Source: JANMDR01 sp031376425 (lineage in GTDB: Bacteria; Pseudomonadota; Gammaproteobacteria; Burkholderiales; Usitatibacteraceae). From it: a stretch of 14,043 bases of DNA. Position numbers and translations under genes: made by a program. Position 1 is the first letter of the stretch. Each line of letters starts with the position of its first letter. Positions 7,260-14,043 of this stretch are shown here, one piece after another. The stretch is taken from NCBI GenBank assembly GCA_031376425.1, contig JANMDR010000121.1:1-14043 (forward strand), given 5' to 3'. The notes beneath the pieces are model-generated. The model was not told the DNA's origin and did not search any database. It was given only the letters and a program-made list of their open reading frames with translations.

Positions 7260-8972
7260 TTATCTTTTCCAGAACCTGAGTCTTCTAGTAATTGCTGAAA
7301 TTGATTTTCGCTTGAGTTGCGTAACGACTTCAGTAGCAATTAAACTTGGTAAGCGATTGTCCGGCGCGATAATATGTTTAAAAGGATCAGTTGACGCTGC
7401 ATTGTAACGGTTTCTGATATTACGTAGCTCCCCCTTAGCCAATATTACCGGAAGAGAGTCATGTTTTCTAATAATCGTCATTCGATTTTTCTCCCATTCA
7501 TCTCCCGAATGCAAATTTGCGGACGTGATTTTATCGGTCCACCTTCTATAAATGCAGGTGATTTCCGGCGACTCAGCAACACCTAGCAGAAAATAACTAC
7601 GCATCATAAAATCCCAGTCTTCAGCCGTACTCAAACTTTCATCAAAATCTAATCCGAAGGTATGTATTATTTCTCTTGGGTATGCGACTGACATACAAGG
7701 TGTAAAATTGTCAGATAAATGGTCTAAAAGATTGAAATCAGCGGGATAATTGGCTTGAATTGGACCCATCGAAATGCTCGCCTGTGGAGCAGGCTCGACG
7801 TTTGATTTTCTCACACTCTGAGACACGCAGCGCACTCTAAGCAAGCGGCCTGGCATCTTGTCATGTAGTGACCGAAACACCTCGACATAATTTCCGAAAA
7901 CAATGTCGTCATCATCAAGCGTAGTAATATAATGCCCTGAGGCAGCCTTGTAACCAAGGTTTAAGGGGAACGCTCGACCGCCTTGGTTGGTTTGCAAAAA
8001 CTTGATTTTTTTTCGCAAATAACCTGGTTGCTTCAATAATAGCTGTTCAATGTTGATTTGCTGCTCAATTTTCAGATTATGACCAATCAACACAACCTCA
8101 AAATCCATGTCTGTTTGACCCGAAAGACAAAGTAATGTGTCTCGTAAGGCATACAGTTCTGTTCCAATTGTTCTAATTACGATCGTTAAAAATGGTCTAA
8201 GTTGTTGACTAACAAATGTTTTATACCAAGGAGATGTGTTAAGAGGCGACCCCGGCAGAAATGCCCTAACGAATTGATAAACATCAGAAAATTTATCAGA
8301 ATTTCGTCGAACGTGTGCGATAAGCTGATAATACGCCGAGTGATGAGACGGGGCGTCTAAATCAAGGTGCATATCGCGTAGCGGATATGAAACCGTTGTA
8401 TCAGATGCTGCAACTTCAAAAAGTCCGGCTTGGGCAGACATACTTTTTAGTGTCTGTGAAGAAAAGTGAATTATGTGAGTATGATCTAACAACCCGTCAG
8501 TCGTGTATTCAAAATTGCCCGTGACAATACGCGAGGCGATTTCCGTATGTGTGACGTTTGGAACGCTGATGACTATTGGCGAACTATTATTGGCTGCGAT
8601 TGCGCGGACCGCTCGCATGACTTCGATCGGCGCTACGACGTGTTCTAGAGTATCTAAAATTGTTATTGACGCTATCACCCGCCCACTAGTTATTGAAAGA
8701 AGCCGGCTGATCAAGGATGAGCGGTCTTGATTGATATCAACTAAATGAGCTTCGAGGCCTTGGCTGGTTAGATGTTCTACCGCTTCGGCACTAATGTCGA
8801 CACCCACATATTCCAATCCCATCGCCACAATATGTGGGGCAATTGCACCAAATCCGCATCCAACGTCTAAATGAACTTGATTGGTTCCAGCCGGAATCAG
8901 TTTGCGGAGCAAATCTAAAGAATGACCGTAGACATTGTCGGGGCCAAAGGAGTTATTGTAAATTGAGTACAT
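7260..8972 (-). CDS. SAM methyltransferase-GT2 glycosyltransferase fusion
   Basis: A two-domain cytoplasmic protein of 570 residues. Residues 1 to about 240 form a class I SAM-dependent methyltransferase: motif I LDVGCGFG (35-42), an acidic SAM-ribose residue in VGVDIS (Asp59), and DTLEHV (107-112), followed by the DHTHIIHFS segment common in sugar methyltransferases of this type. From about 260 a GT-A glycosyltransferase of family GT2 begins (FLTIVIRTIG), with NLGYKAASGHYI and the metal site TLDDDD (351-356), and later AEDWDFM. The gene ends the leftward operon, 18 bases after the upstream GT2, with a weak ribosome site. Likely roles are transfer of a sugar plus O-methylation of the same glycan, perhaps as a cap. 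The acceptor is unknown. The stop abuts the IS1595 remnant region. Confidence 0.85.
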   Translation of the reverse strand: MYSIYNNSFGPDNVYGHSLDLLRKLIPAGTNQVHLDVGCGFGAIAPHIVAMGLEYVGVDISAEAVEHLTSQGLEAHLVDINQDRSSLISRLLSITSGRVIASITILDTLEHVVAPIEVMRAVRAIAANNSSPIVISVPNVTHTEIASRIVTGNFEYTTDGLLDHTHIIHFSSQTLKSMSAQAGLFEVAASDTTVSYPLRDMHLDLDAPSHHSAYYQLIAHVRRNSDKFSDVYQFVRAFLPGSPLNTSPWYKTFVSQQLRPFLTIVIRTIGTELYALRDTLLCLSGQTDMDFEVVLIGHNLKIEQQINIEQLLLKQPGYLRKKIKFLQTNQGGRAFPLNLGYKAASGHYITTLDDDDIVFGNYVEVFRSLHDKMPGRLLRVRCVSQSVRKSNVEPAPQASISMGPIQANYPADFNLLDHLSDNFTPCMSVAYPREIIHTFGLDFDESLSTAEDWDFMMRSYFLLGVAESPEITCIYRRWTDKITSANLHSGDEWEKNRMTIIRKHDSLPVILAKGELRNIRNRYNAASTDPFKHIIAPDNRLPSLIATEVVTQLKRKSISAITRRLRFWKR

Positions 8973-8990
8973 TAGTAGCTTGCCGACCCA

Positions 8991-9917
8991 TCAAAATCTA
9001 TGTTTTGCGTAATTAAGATTTATGAACTCCCCAACTTTGTGTTGCAAGTCCCGCGGCATAGGTAATTTGTTATTCTGCCGACGATCATCGAATTCTACCG
9101 CTGCTTTTAAAAGAACCGGATCTGATGAAGACTTGAAGTAAGCTAGGTATTTTTCAGTTAGATCAGATCGCGACCATTTATACGTCAATAAAAGCGCCGC
9201 CTCCGCTGAATAGTATATTTCGGCGGGTGACGCTGACCAAGCACCTTCAATATTCAAACGCTTGTCATGGAAAACAACAGATGCAGGTTGAAACAGTGCC
9301 TTCAGTCCAATCTCGCGAATTCGCCACGTAAAATCGACATCATCACAGTAAAGAAAAAAAGTGTCTGCATCAAACCCCTCAACGCGCCAAAAAATTTTTG
9401 TTGTGGTTAAGGCTGTTGCGGTTGACGTCCATGACGTCTCCCCGGTTTTTTCGTCATAATGTTTTGGATGCTCTATTGGTAACTGCCGCGCCTCAACAAT
9501 TCCAATTTGTGGTCTCCTCAACGATTCAATTAAAAAAATAAGTGCGTCGCCGGCAAGTTTCACATCAGGGTTCATTATGCATAACAGTCCACCATTCCCA
9601 TTCTGAGCAAAGACCCCTTCTGCTTTGTTCATGAGGGTATTATGTCCTTGTGCAGAACCTAGATTTTGTCCGAAGTAATGATACTCCACACTTATCGCAT
9701 CATGCTCAGTACATTCTTCTTTCCATTTTTCTAGAGTATCTTGCGATAATATTGGAATGGGCGAACAATCTCCATAGACAACCTGGACCGTTTTTTGCTG
9801 ATCAATCGCATTTTCAACTGCTCGAACTAATGCTGAAAATGCTTTTCGGAGACTTTCTAAGTCTGTGTTGTAGAGAATTGCTTGAACGCGAAGGGCATTT
9901 TCAATTTCAAAGTTCAT
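8991..9917 (-). CDS. GT2-family glycosyltransferase, rhamnosyltransferase-like
   Basis: A single-domain GT2 enzyme of 308 residues, similar in layout to WbbL-type rhamnosyltransferases. It shows the GxNxGxAxGxN-like GQNLGSAQGHN (83-93), the donor and metal motif IMNPDVKL (114-121, Asp118), and FFLYCDDVDFTWR (187-199), which stands for the usual FFMYxEDxDLxxR acceptor-site motif. Here the second residue of the acidic pair is Asp rather than Glu. The start ATG 9915-9917 overlaps the epimerase stop by 11 bases, so translation is probably coupled; no strong ribosome site is seen. The sugar donor is inferred to be dTDP-L-rhamnose or the product of the neighbouring epimerase. Confidence 0.83.
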   Translation of the reverse strand: MNFEIENALRVQAILYNTDLESLRKAFSALVRAVENAIDQQKTVQVVYGDCSPIPILSQDTLEKWKEECTEHDAISVEYHYFGQNLGSAQGHNTLMNKAEGVFAQNGNGGLLCIMNPDVKLAGDALIFLIESLRRPQIGIVEARQLPIEHPKHYDEKTGETSWTSTATALTTTKIFWRVEGFDADTFFLYCDDVDFTWRIREIGLKALFQPASVVFHDKRLNIEGAWSASPAEIYYSAEAALLLTYKWSRSDLTEKYLAYFKSSSDPVLLKAAVEFDDRRQNNKLPMPRDLQHKVGEFINLNYAKHRF

Positions 9918-11013
9918 TATTGTTCATCCATTCACACAACTTAGTCAAACCAAAAGTTAATGGAATTTGTGGTTTCCAATTGATCTTGCTCAAGGTTGGG
10001 CTGACGTCGCAAGCTGCATGACGAACATCACCGAACCGGAACTTTCCCGTAACAATCGGTGGAGGTGCATGATACCTCTGTGCAAGGAATTCAGCCACTT
10101 CGGCAATTGTGGTCTGTTGCCCAAGTCCGACGTCAAAGCCTCTCATTCCTTCATGTACGCCATCAACCGCTGCAATAAGCGCTGATGCTACATCTTCAAT
10201 GAAGACGAAATCGCGTAGCATTGCCCCATCTTCGTACAATTCGATTTGTTGTTTGGTGATAGAAAGGTTGGCAAAAAGAGATATGATTCCGGTATATGAA
10301 TTATGAAGTGCTTGGCCAGGACCGTAAACATTTTGCAACCGAGCAATATCCACGGAGCCACCGTGCGCCTCAACCCATGACGCAACTATGTGCTCTTGCG
10401 CGAGCTTTGTAGCTGCGTATATATTCGTCGGGTTGGGATTTGTTATTCCAAACACGAAGTTCTGAAAGGTTAGGTCGTCAAAATCCCACTTGCCAGCCTC
10501 CAACCGATTTTTGGTTCTTTGGCCCGGATAAACACTGACACCTTTAGCGTCGCGCCAAGCGCCTTCACCATACACTGCCCGACTTGAGGTCAATATAAAC
10601 TGTTTTGGGCAAAATTTATAACGAGTGAACGCGTCGAGCATAACGCTTGTTCCTAGTAGGTTCACCGAAACGTGCCGAGTTGATTCTTTAAGCGACTGTC
10701 CGGTGCCCGTCTCAGCGGCCAGATGGATTACACAATCAGGGCGCTCTTCAGAAAGCAAATTGTCCCACATTTCGGAATTCCGGATGTCATCAACTATGAA
10801 CTCTGCCTCAGGCGCTAGAGCTAAGGGTCTGGTTGAGGTTTTATGTACTTGCGGATGCATATTGTCGATTGCGACGACACGAACAAACCGCTTGACCAAT
10901 TCATGGCTGATCGCACAGCCTATGAATCCGGCCCCCCCAGTGACCACGCAAAGTTGACGACGGTTGGTAGTCGTTGATAAGGGACCTACAACCGAGCCTA
11001 AACTTTTAGTCAT
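9907..11013 (-). CDS. NAD-dependent sugar epimerase, likely dTDP-L-rhamnose 4-epimerase
   Basis: An extended short-chain dehydrogenase of 368 residues. It has the Rossmann motif GGAGFIG (26-32), LAAETGTGQS (98-107), the Ser region TSSRAVYGEG (142-151), and the catalytic Tyr199/Lys203 in YAATK, followed by NVYGPGQA. The VYGEGAW stretch, the VYPGQR segment and KWDF resemble the dTDP-L-rhamnose 4-epimerase (WbiB-like) group, which makes dTDP-6-deoxy-L-talose. That assignment fits the rml genes but is inferred; a UDP-sugar 4-epimerase or other nucleotide-sugar epimerase is possible. ATG 11011-11013 is preferred over the longer frame starting at 11043, because GGTGAGG lies seven bases upstream. 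The first 19 residues are an unusual extension before the Rossmann fold. Confidence 0.8.
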   Translation of the reverse strand: MTKSLGSVVGPLSTTTNRRQLCVVTGGAGFIGCAISHELVKRFVRVVAIDNMHPQVHKTSTRPLALAPEAEFIVDDIRNSEMWDNLLSEERPDCVIHLAAETGTGQSLKESTRHVSVNLLGTSVMLDAFTRYKFCPKQFILTSSRAVYGEGAWRDAKGVSVYPGQRTKNRLEAGKWDFDDLTFQNFVFGITNPNPTNIYAATKLAQEHIVASWVEAHGGSVDIARLQNVYGPGQALHNSYTGIISLFANLSITKQQIELYEDGAMLRDFVFIEDVASALIAAVDGVHEGMRGFDVGLGQQTTIAEVAEFLAQRYHAPPPIVTGKFRFGDVRHAACDVSPTLSKINWKPQIPLTFGLTKLCEWMNNNEL

Positions 11014-11255
11014 AAAACACCTCACCGCCAGAATTTGACGCAAAACAAATTAGAGCAGCTTCCGGTTTCACCGTAGTTTGCCAAATTTCCTGGAATTTGA
11101 ACATCGACCGTCATACCTTTAAGGTCTATTCCCTAATTTTGATTAGGGGAACAACGAATAGCCGCTTTGAAGATTAGCACAAGGTTGCAGCAGAACAACA
11201 CCGTTTCGTGCATTTGAAACCAACGAACTCGGGTTCGGTTTACAGTCTAGTCATC
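11014..11255 (-). promoter_or_regulatory. Intergenic gap with two dyad symmetries, possible control region
   Basis: This is the only sizeable gap within the leftward gene group. It contains ACCTTTAAGGT (11115-11125), a perfect inverted repeat with one central base. Four bases away is the stem TTCCCTAAT/ATTAGGGGAA (11129-11151), with one unpaired G and a four-base loop. No run of T follows on either strand, so a classical terminator is unlikely. The pair could be an operator or mRNA structure upstream of the epimerase gene. I see no clear promoter boxes, and no gene or RNA in the gap. Confidence 0.4.
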
Positions 11256-12326
11256 CTATCGTGACGCTGGTTTTCGAGCTAATGCATGTTTTTCTATAAA
11301 ATGCCAAATACAAAATGCGATCATTGTAGACATAAAGAGTGCCGCCGCGAAATTGAACCATGGCCCTCCCCAGTCGCCGAATGTAGCAACGACCATCTGT
11401 TGAGCAGGAAAACCTGCTAAAAATATTCCATATGACAAGTCACCAAAATAGCCTGCTCCTCTAAGTATCAGTGTGGACTTTAGACCCAGCGCCATGCATG
11501 CGTATGGAAGAACAACATACAAAATAATTTCTTGAAAAGGTTGCGATAACTGAAATAGCGCAAGTATCAATATTGCTGCTAAACCCATTCCAGTATCGAG
11601 AAAAACTTCAAGTTTGAGCGCCGCAATACAGCCGCCAATTAAAAAATATGGGCCAAGTTCCACTACGTACCAAACATTGGAATTATAGATAATTAGGGGC
11701 TCGGGACGAGTGCCCGTCTTCACAACCAATATATTTATTACGCAGACACACACCGTAAACGCAAAAAAGGCATGACGCCACAAATTTGGAATTAAAGCTT
11801 TACTTGCAGCTATGTAAGCCGGCACTATAACGTACATCAAAACTTCGATAGGCAAACTCCACAAGCTCCCATTGACTGCGGATGGGTAAATAGTGGCATC
11901 AAATACTCCCGGTAAAGCATACCGAATATCAAAAATTATATTCCTACAATAATCATATGTCGTTGGGTGAGTTAAATAATTTGATAATTCGAGTGTTGTG
12001 AATATTGGGCCAATAACGAACGCTGTAACTAAAACTATAGCGGTCAGGCCCGGCAAGATTCTCAACATTCGCCGAGTTACAAATCTTAACGGCGACGGAT
12101 CATTCAGCCAGCTTTTCACAATTAGATAACCGCTAATGGAAAAAAAGATCTTTACACCGATTGTTTGAACACCATCACCGGCAAAACTTGGACCGACTGC
12201 ACCAGTTAACGCAAAAGAATGGCCAAAGAGTACAAGGACAGCACCCAGCAGTCTTAAAAAATCCATATTATTGTTGTGTGATCTTCTAATAATATGCTTA
12301 TTAAGCGTCAAAGTTTCCTGAGCCAA
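11256..12326 (-). CDS. OafA-like membrane O-acyltransferase (acyltransferase 3 family)
   Basis: A polytopic inner-membrane protein of 356 residues. It starts with NNNMDFLRLLGAVLVLFGHSFAL, the usual first membrane helix of acyltransferase 3 proteins, with the conserved His36. ISGYLIVKSW and a series of hydrophobic helices (about ten overall) follow. Such enzymes move acyl groups, mostly acetyl, onto lipopolysaccharide or capsule sugars. No C-terminal SGNH domain is present. The start is TTG at 12324-12326, chosen because a strong GGAGG lies six bases upstream; the ATG that encodes Met21 is a less likely start because it would remove the cytosolic N-terminal tail. The gene overlaps the end of the upstream methyltransferase by 19 bases, implying one transcript. 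Confidence 0.88.
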   Translation of the reverse strand: MAQETLTLNKHIIRRSHNNNMDFLRLLGAVLVLFGHSFALTGAVGPSFAGDGVQTIGVKIFFSISGYLIVKSWLNDPSPLRFVTRRMLRILPGLTAIVLVTAFVIGPIFTTLELSNYLTHPTTYDYCRNIIFDIRYALPGVFDATIYPSAVNGSLWSLPIEVLMYVIVPAYIAASKALIPNLWRHAFFAFTVCVCVINILVVKTGTRPEPLIIYNSNVWYVVELGPYFLIGGCIAALKLEVFLDTGMGLAAILILALFQLSQPFQEIILYVVLPYACMALGLKSTLILRGAGYFGDLSYGIFLAGFPAQQMVVATFGDWGGPWFNFAAALFMSTMIAFCIWHFIEKHALARKPASR

Positions 12327-13345
12327 AGTCCACCTCCGGGATGACGCACAAAATCGAGTGACTTAGATGAAGCTAAGTCCCGAGATGTTTCAACGAAATG
12401 ATGATTGAAAAACAGAACTTCAAAATCAGTATTGTACATTAAAAATGCTCGTAACAGGTAGGCCTCGTTCCATGATCGGTTTTGGTCGATGACCCATTCT
12501 CTTGGATATTCGAACCCGTTAAAAAAATCGTGAAAGTGTATGATTACTCCCTGTTGCAAGCGTGGAAGTATCTCGAAGACTTCATGATTTACATCACTGC
12601 CAGTTCGGCTGACGTGTGTGGTATCTAAAAACAGTATATCATTCTCAACAAGTTCTTCAAACAGGCTCAACGCCACATCTTGCACTGGTTTCTCTATAAT
12701 TGATACTCGTTTTAGATCAGAGCGGAGTAGAAGTTTTTTCAACCTATCTGAATAAGGCTCAATGAAAGTGCATTTCGTTTTACCATTTTTTAGGCTCTCT
12801 TGGTCGAGGGTATCGAGAATCACTGCACTGGAAAACCCTGATCCCACCTCGATTAACCTGCTCGGTTTGAACTCCCTTATGAAGGCTGAAAGAATGAGTG
12901 CATCGCCGATACCGTAGAAATCGTTATTTACGTAGTAACGGTAACCACGCGTTGGAGAGGTGCGAAAGTTGATTTTATCGAAATGCTGGCTTAGCCGATA
13001 AAAAATATCTTGTTGGCGAACCGTTGCCAAATCAACACCAAGTATTATGTTGTTGGCGTCTGGCTCCAGCCAATGAGCATCTTGAAGTTGCTTAACATCG
13101 CAAATTGGAGAATAATAATGTCCGGGATAAACAAATAGCGGAGCGTTTTTTGACCTAAGCGTCTTTTCTGAGCACTCGTGTGCTTCTAGTAATTCGCAAA
13201 AATAGTGTCGCGCGCCGGCGTTTTTCAGTACAATTATGCCATATTCGACCTCGTCAGCGGAAGGTGGGCGCTGAAAAATCGTGTCGAATGCTGCATTAAT
13301 TAAGTCTACATCGTTTTCTAAGGTTTGTAACTTGGATTTAGGCAC
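12308..13345 (-). CDS. Class I SAM-dependent methyltransferase with DUF4214-like N-terminus
   Basis: A soluble protein of 345 residues. The central Rossmann methyltransferase core has LIEVGSGFSSAV (164-175, SAM binding), CTFIEPY (acidic residue binding the ribose), DILFLDTTH (236-244) and IIHFHDFFNGFEYP (268-281), typical of Methyltransf_24 enzymes found in polysaccharide loci. Residues 15-60 (AAFDTIFQRPPSADEVEYG and following) look like a partial DUF4214 repeat, a region seen on some surface-glycan enzymes. The start is GTG at 13343-13345. It is the first gene of the leftward group and overlaps the acyltransferase by 19 bases. A role in O-methylation of a sugar in the glycan is inferred from context. 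Confidence 0.8.
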   Translation of the reverse strand: MPKSKLQTLENDVDLINAAFDTIFQRPPSADEVEYGIIVLKNAGARHYFCELLEAHECSEKTLRSKNAPLFVYPGHYYSPICDVKQLQDAHWLEPDANNIILGVDLATVRQQDIFYRLSQHFDKINFRTSPTRGYRYYVNNDFYGIGDALILSAFIREFKPSRLIEVGSGFSSAVILDTLDQESLKNGKTKCTFIEPYSDRLKKLLLRSDLKRVSIIEKPVQDVALSLFEELVENDILFLDTTHVSRTGSDVNHEVFEILPRLQQGVIIHFHDFFNGFEYPREWVIDQNRSWNEAYLLRAFLMYNTDFEVLFFNHHFVETSRDLASSKSLDFVRHPGGGLWLRKL

Positions 13346-13365
13346 AGCTGCTGTTCTCTTTTTTC

Positions 13366-13371
13366 GTTATA
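13366..13371 (-). promoter_or_regulatory. Possible -10 box for the leftward operon
   Basis: On the minus strand TATAAC lies about 20 bases before the GTG start at 13345, in an AT-rich stretch. The best upstream partner at suitable spacing (TTCCTA-like) is poor, so this is a weak candidate. The surrounding 13372-13512 stretch shows no other gene or structure that I recognise. Confidence 0.25.
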
Positions 13372-13512
13372 CTAAAAACGTAAACAATTTAGGAATTTCA
13401 TTCAATAGCCATTTCTCTACGCTGTAGCCACTTCCACGTCCAATTACTCATGATTTAAGGGTGTCCGCGTTTGACGCGCATTTAAATAATCGGCGGCGCC
13501 AATTATCGAGAC

Positions 13513-13935
13513 TGAACAGCCCCGGGATTGCCAGGGAGCCTTTGTTTAAACTACGCAGCTATAGGGATGTTGTCTATTGCTGCGTAGAAGTTTTGCTTGA
13601 CTCTGCAAGCCGTATATTGCCAATAGATTCAACCAGACGCCTGTTGTTGAATCAGTCTACCCGCTTTAGCGTTGCAAATTCGACGGGCTCGAATGACTCA
13701 GAAGCTGAAAGAAGATGGATTAAAGGTTGGGCACCGACGTGTTGGCCGTTTGATGCGCTAAGACGCCGTTTATGTCGTCAGAACCCGCAAACGTCACGGC
13801 GGTTAGCAACCACGGATTCAACATCGCGCCAAACCTGGACTATTGAACCAGAAAGATTCAAACCAGATCTAATCCACCAAATGCCAGGACTGAACACCTA
13901 GGTTATGTGGACTAACTGGATTCCCAAATCAACTG
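13513..13935 (+). mobile_element. IS3-family element relic, internally deleted
   Basis: The stretch starting TGAACAGCCCCGGGATT at 13513 resembles the terminal repeats of several IS3-family elements (TGAACxGCCCCGGG type). About 150 bases later an orfB fragment begins. A full element of this type carries an orfA and an orfB of roughly 1.2 kb in total, so most of the body is missing. The right end is unclear; the fragment fades near 13930, just before the next element. No orfA is visible in 13545-13680, and that part carries nothing else I recognise. Confidence 0.55.
13681..13930 (+). pseudogene. IS3-family transposase (orfB) fragment
   Basis: The reading from 13681 gives RRARMTQKLKEDGLKVGHRR, then VGRLM, which is the usual helical region of IS3 orfB just before the catalytic domain (family form GRPRMTEELKEDGHxVGHRRVxRLMR). 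A TAA at 13759-13761 follows, then DAVYVVRTRKRH. A shift then gives SNHGFNIAPNL, and a further shift gives RFKPDLIHQ and, after a stop, VMWTNW, matching DFTADAPNQKW and the start of the DDE domain (DITYVWT). At least two stops and two frame changes are needed. The long open frame over 13461-13901 runs in a different frame from most of these motifs and is not a real gene. Confidence 0.72.
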
Positions 13936-13936
13936 A

Positions 13937-14043
13937 TGTGTGATTCAACGCTGCTTTTTGGGGAGAGCAGCATTGTTTCGAGGGCTTATGAGCGATGAAG
14001 AATGGGCTGTGTTCGCGCCTTTTCTGATTGAAATTGGTGCACG
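13937..14043 (+). mobile_element. Left part of another IS5-family element (window edge)
   Basis: A transposase start at 13973 preceded by about 35 bases beginning near TGTGATTCAACGCTGC suggests the left end of a separate IS5-family element that continues past the window. The end position is approximate, since its other terminal repeat is outside. A small GCTGCT/AGCAGC stem spans 13950-13972, just before the start codon. Confidence 0.5.
13973..14043 (+). CDS. IS5-family transposase, N-terminal fragment cut by window end
   Basis: The open frame begins at TTG 13973-13975 (or ATG 13988-13990), with GGGGAGAG about seven bases upstream of the TTG. It encodes FRGLMSDEEWAVFAPFLIEI and then runs off the end. 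SDEEWAVFAPFL is the usual N-terminus of IS5-family transposases of the type that continue with GRPPADHR. It is a different branch from the two IS427-type elements near 5-6 kb. Whether the rest is intact cannot be seen. Confidence 0.8.
   Translation, partial: MFRGLMSDEEWAVFAPFLIEIGA

Noticed and set aside
7189..7407. Plus-strand open frame after the IS1595 transposase
   Set aside because: It overlaps the 3' end of the methyltransferase-GT2 fusion in antisense and has no features of its own.
11129..11151. Hairpin considered as a transcription terminator
   Set aside because: There is no T run after the stem on either strand, so only a possible regulatory dyad is reported.
13461..13901. 146-codon open frame on the plus strand
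   Set aside because: Its translation has no recognisable domain, and the IS3 orfB motifs that overlap it lie largely in other frames; it is a chance open frame across a transposase relic.
1..14043. CRISPR arrays, tRNA or rRNA genes, riboswitches, defence or toxin-antitoxin systems
   Set aside because: No regularly spaced repeats, cloverleaf sequence or recognisable protein of these types was seen on either strand.

Overview
The window looks like a surface-polysaccharide (O-antigen or capsule) locus from a Gram-negative bacterium, most likely an alphaproteobacterium. That guess rests on the family mix (rml genes, rhamnosyltransferase-like GT2 enzymes, IS427-type IS5 elements, an IS1016-type IS1595 element). 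No marker gene fixes the taxon.

Layout. Bases 1-304 hold an AT-rich leader with a good sigma70-type promoter. A rightward operon follows: a GT2 glycosyltransferase, then rmlA, rmlC, rmlB and rmlD, tightly packed with two ATGA overlaps, which makes dTDP-L-rhamnose. Bases 4690-7230 are an insertion-sequence pile-up: an IS427-type IS5 element (4690-6369) carrying a second, apparently complete IS427-type IS5 element (4752-5597) in the 3' end of its transposase gene, then a decayed IS1016-type IS1595 element (about 6505-7227). From 13345 down to 7260 a leftward group holds a SAM methyltransferase, an OafA-like membrane acyltransferase, a 242-base gap with two dyad symmetries, an NAD-dependent sugar epimerase resembling dTDP-L-rhamnose 4-epimerases, a rhamnosyltransferase-like GT2, and a methyltransferase-GT2 fusion. 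The right edge (13513-14043) has an IS3-family relic and the beginning of another IS5-family element.

How it may work together (inference). RmlABCD supply dTDP-L-rhamnose. The epimerase may convert part of it to dTDP-6-deoxy-L-talose. Three GT2 domains would build the glycan, and the acyltransferase and two methyltransferase domains would add O-acetyl and O-methyl groups. This resembles the O-acetylated, O-methylated 6-deoxytalose chemistry known from Burkholderia O-antigens. No polymerase, flippase or ABC exporter is in the window, so the locus must continue outside it or use genes elsewhere.

The two gene groups converge on the IS cluster and IS remnants also flank the right side, which suggests a locus assembled and rearranged by mobile elements. 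I did not see a clearly new defence, RNA or regulatory system. The most unusual items are the methyltransferase-glycosyltransferase fusion, the possible 6-deoxytalose branch, and the IS nesting, which can be resolved to the base.
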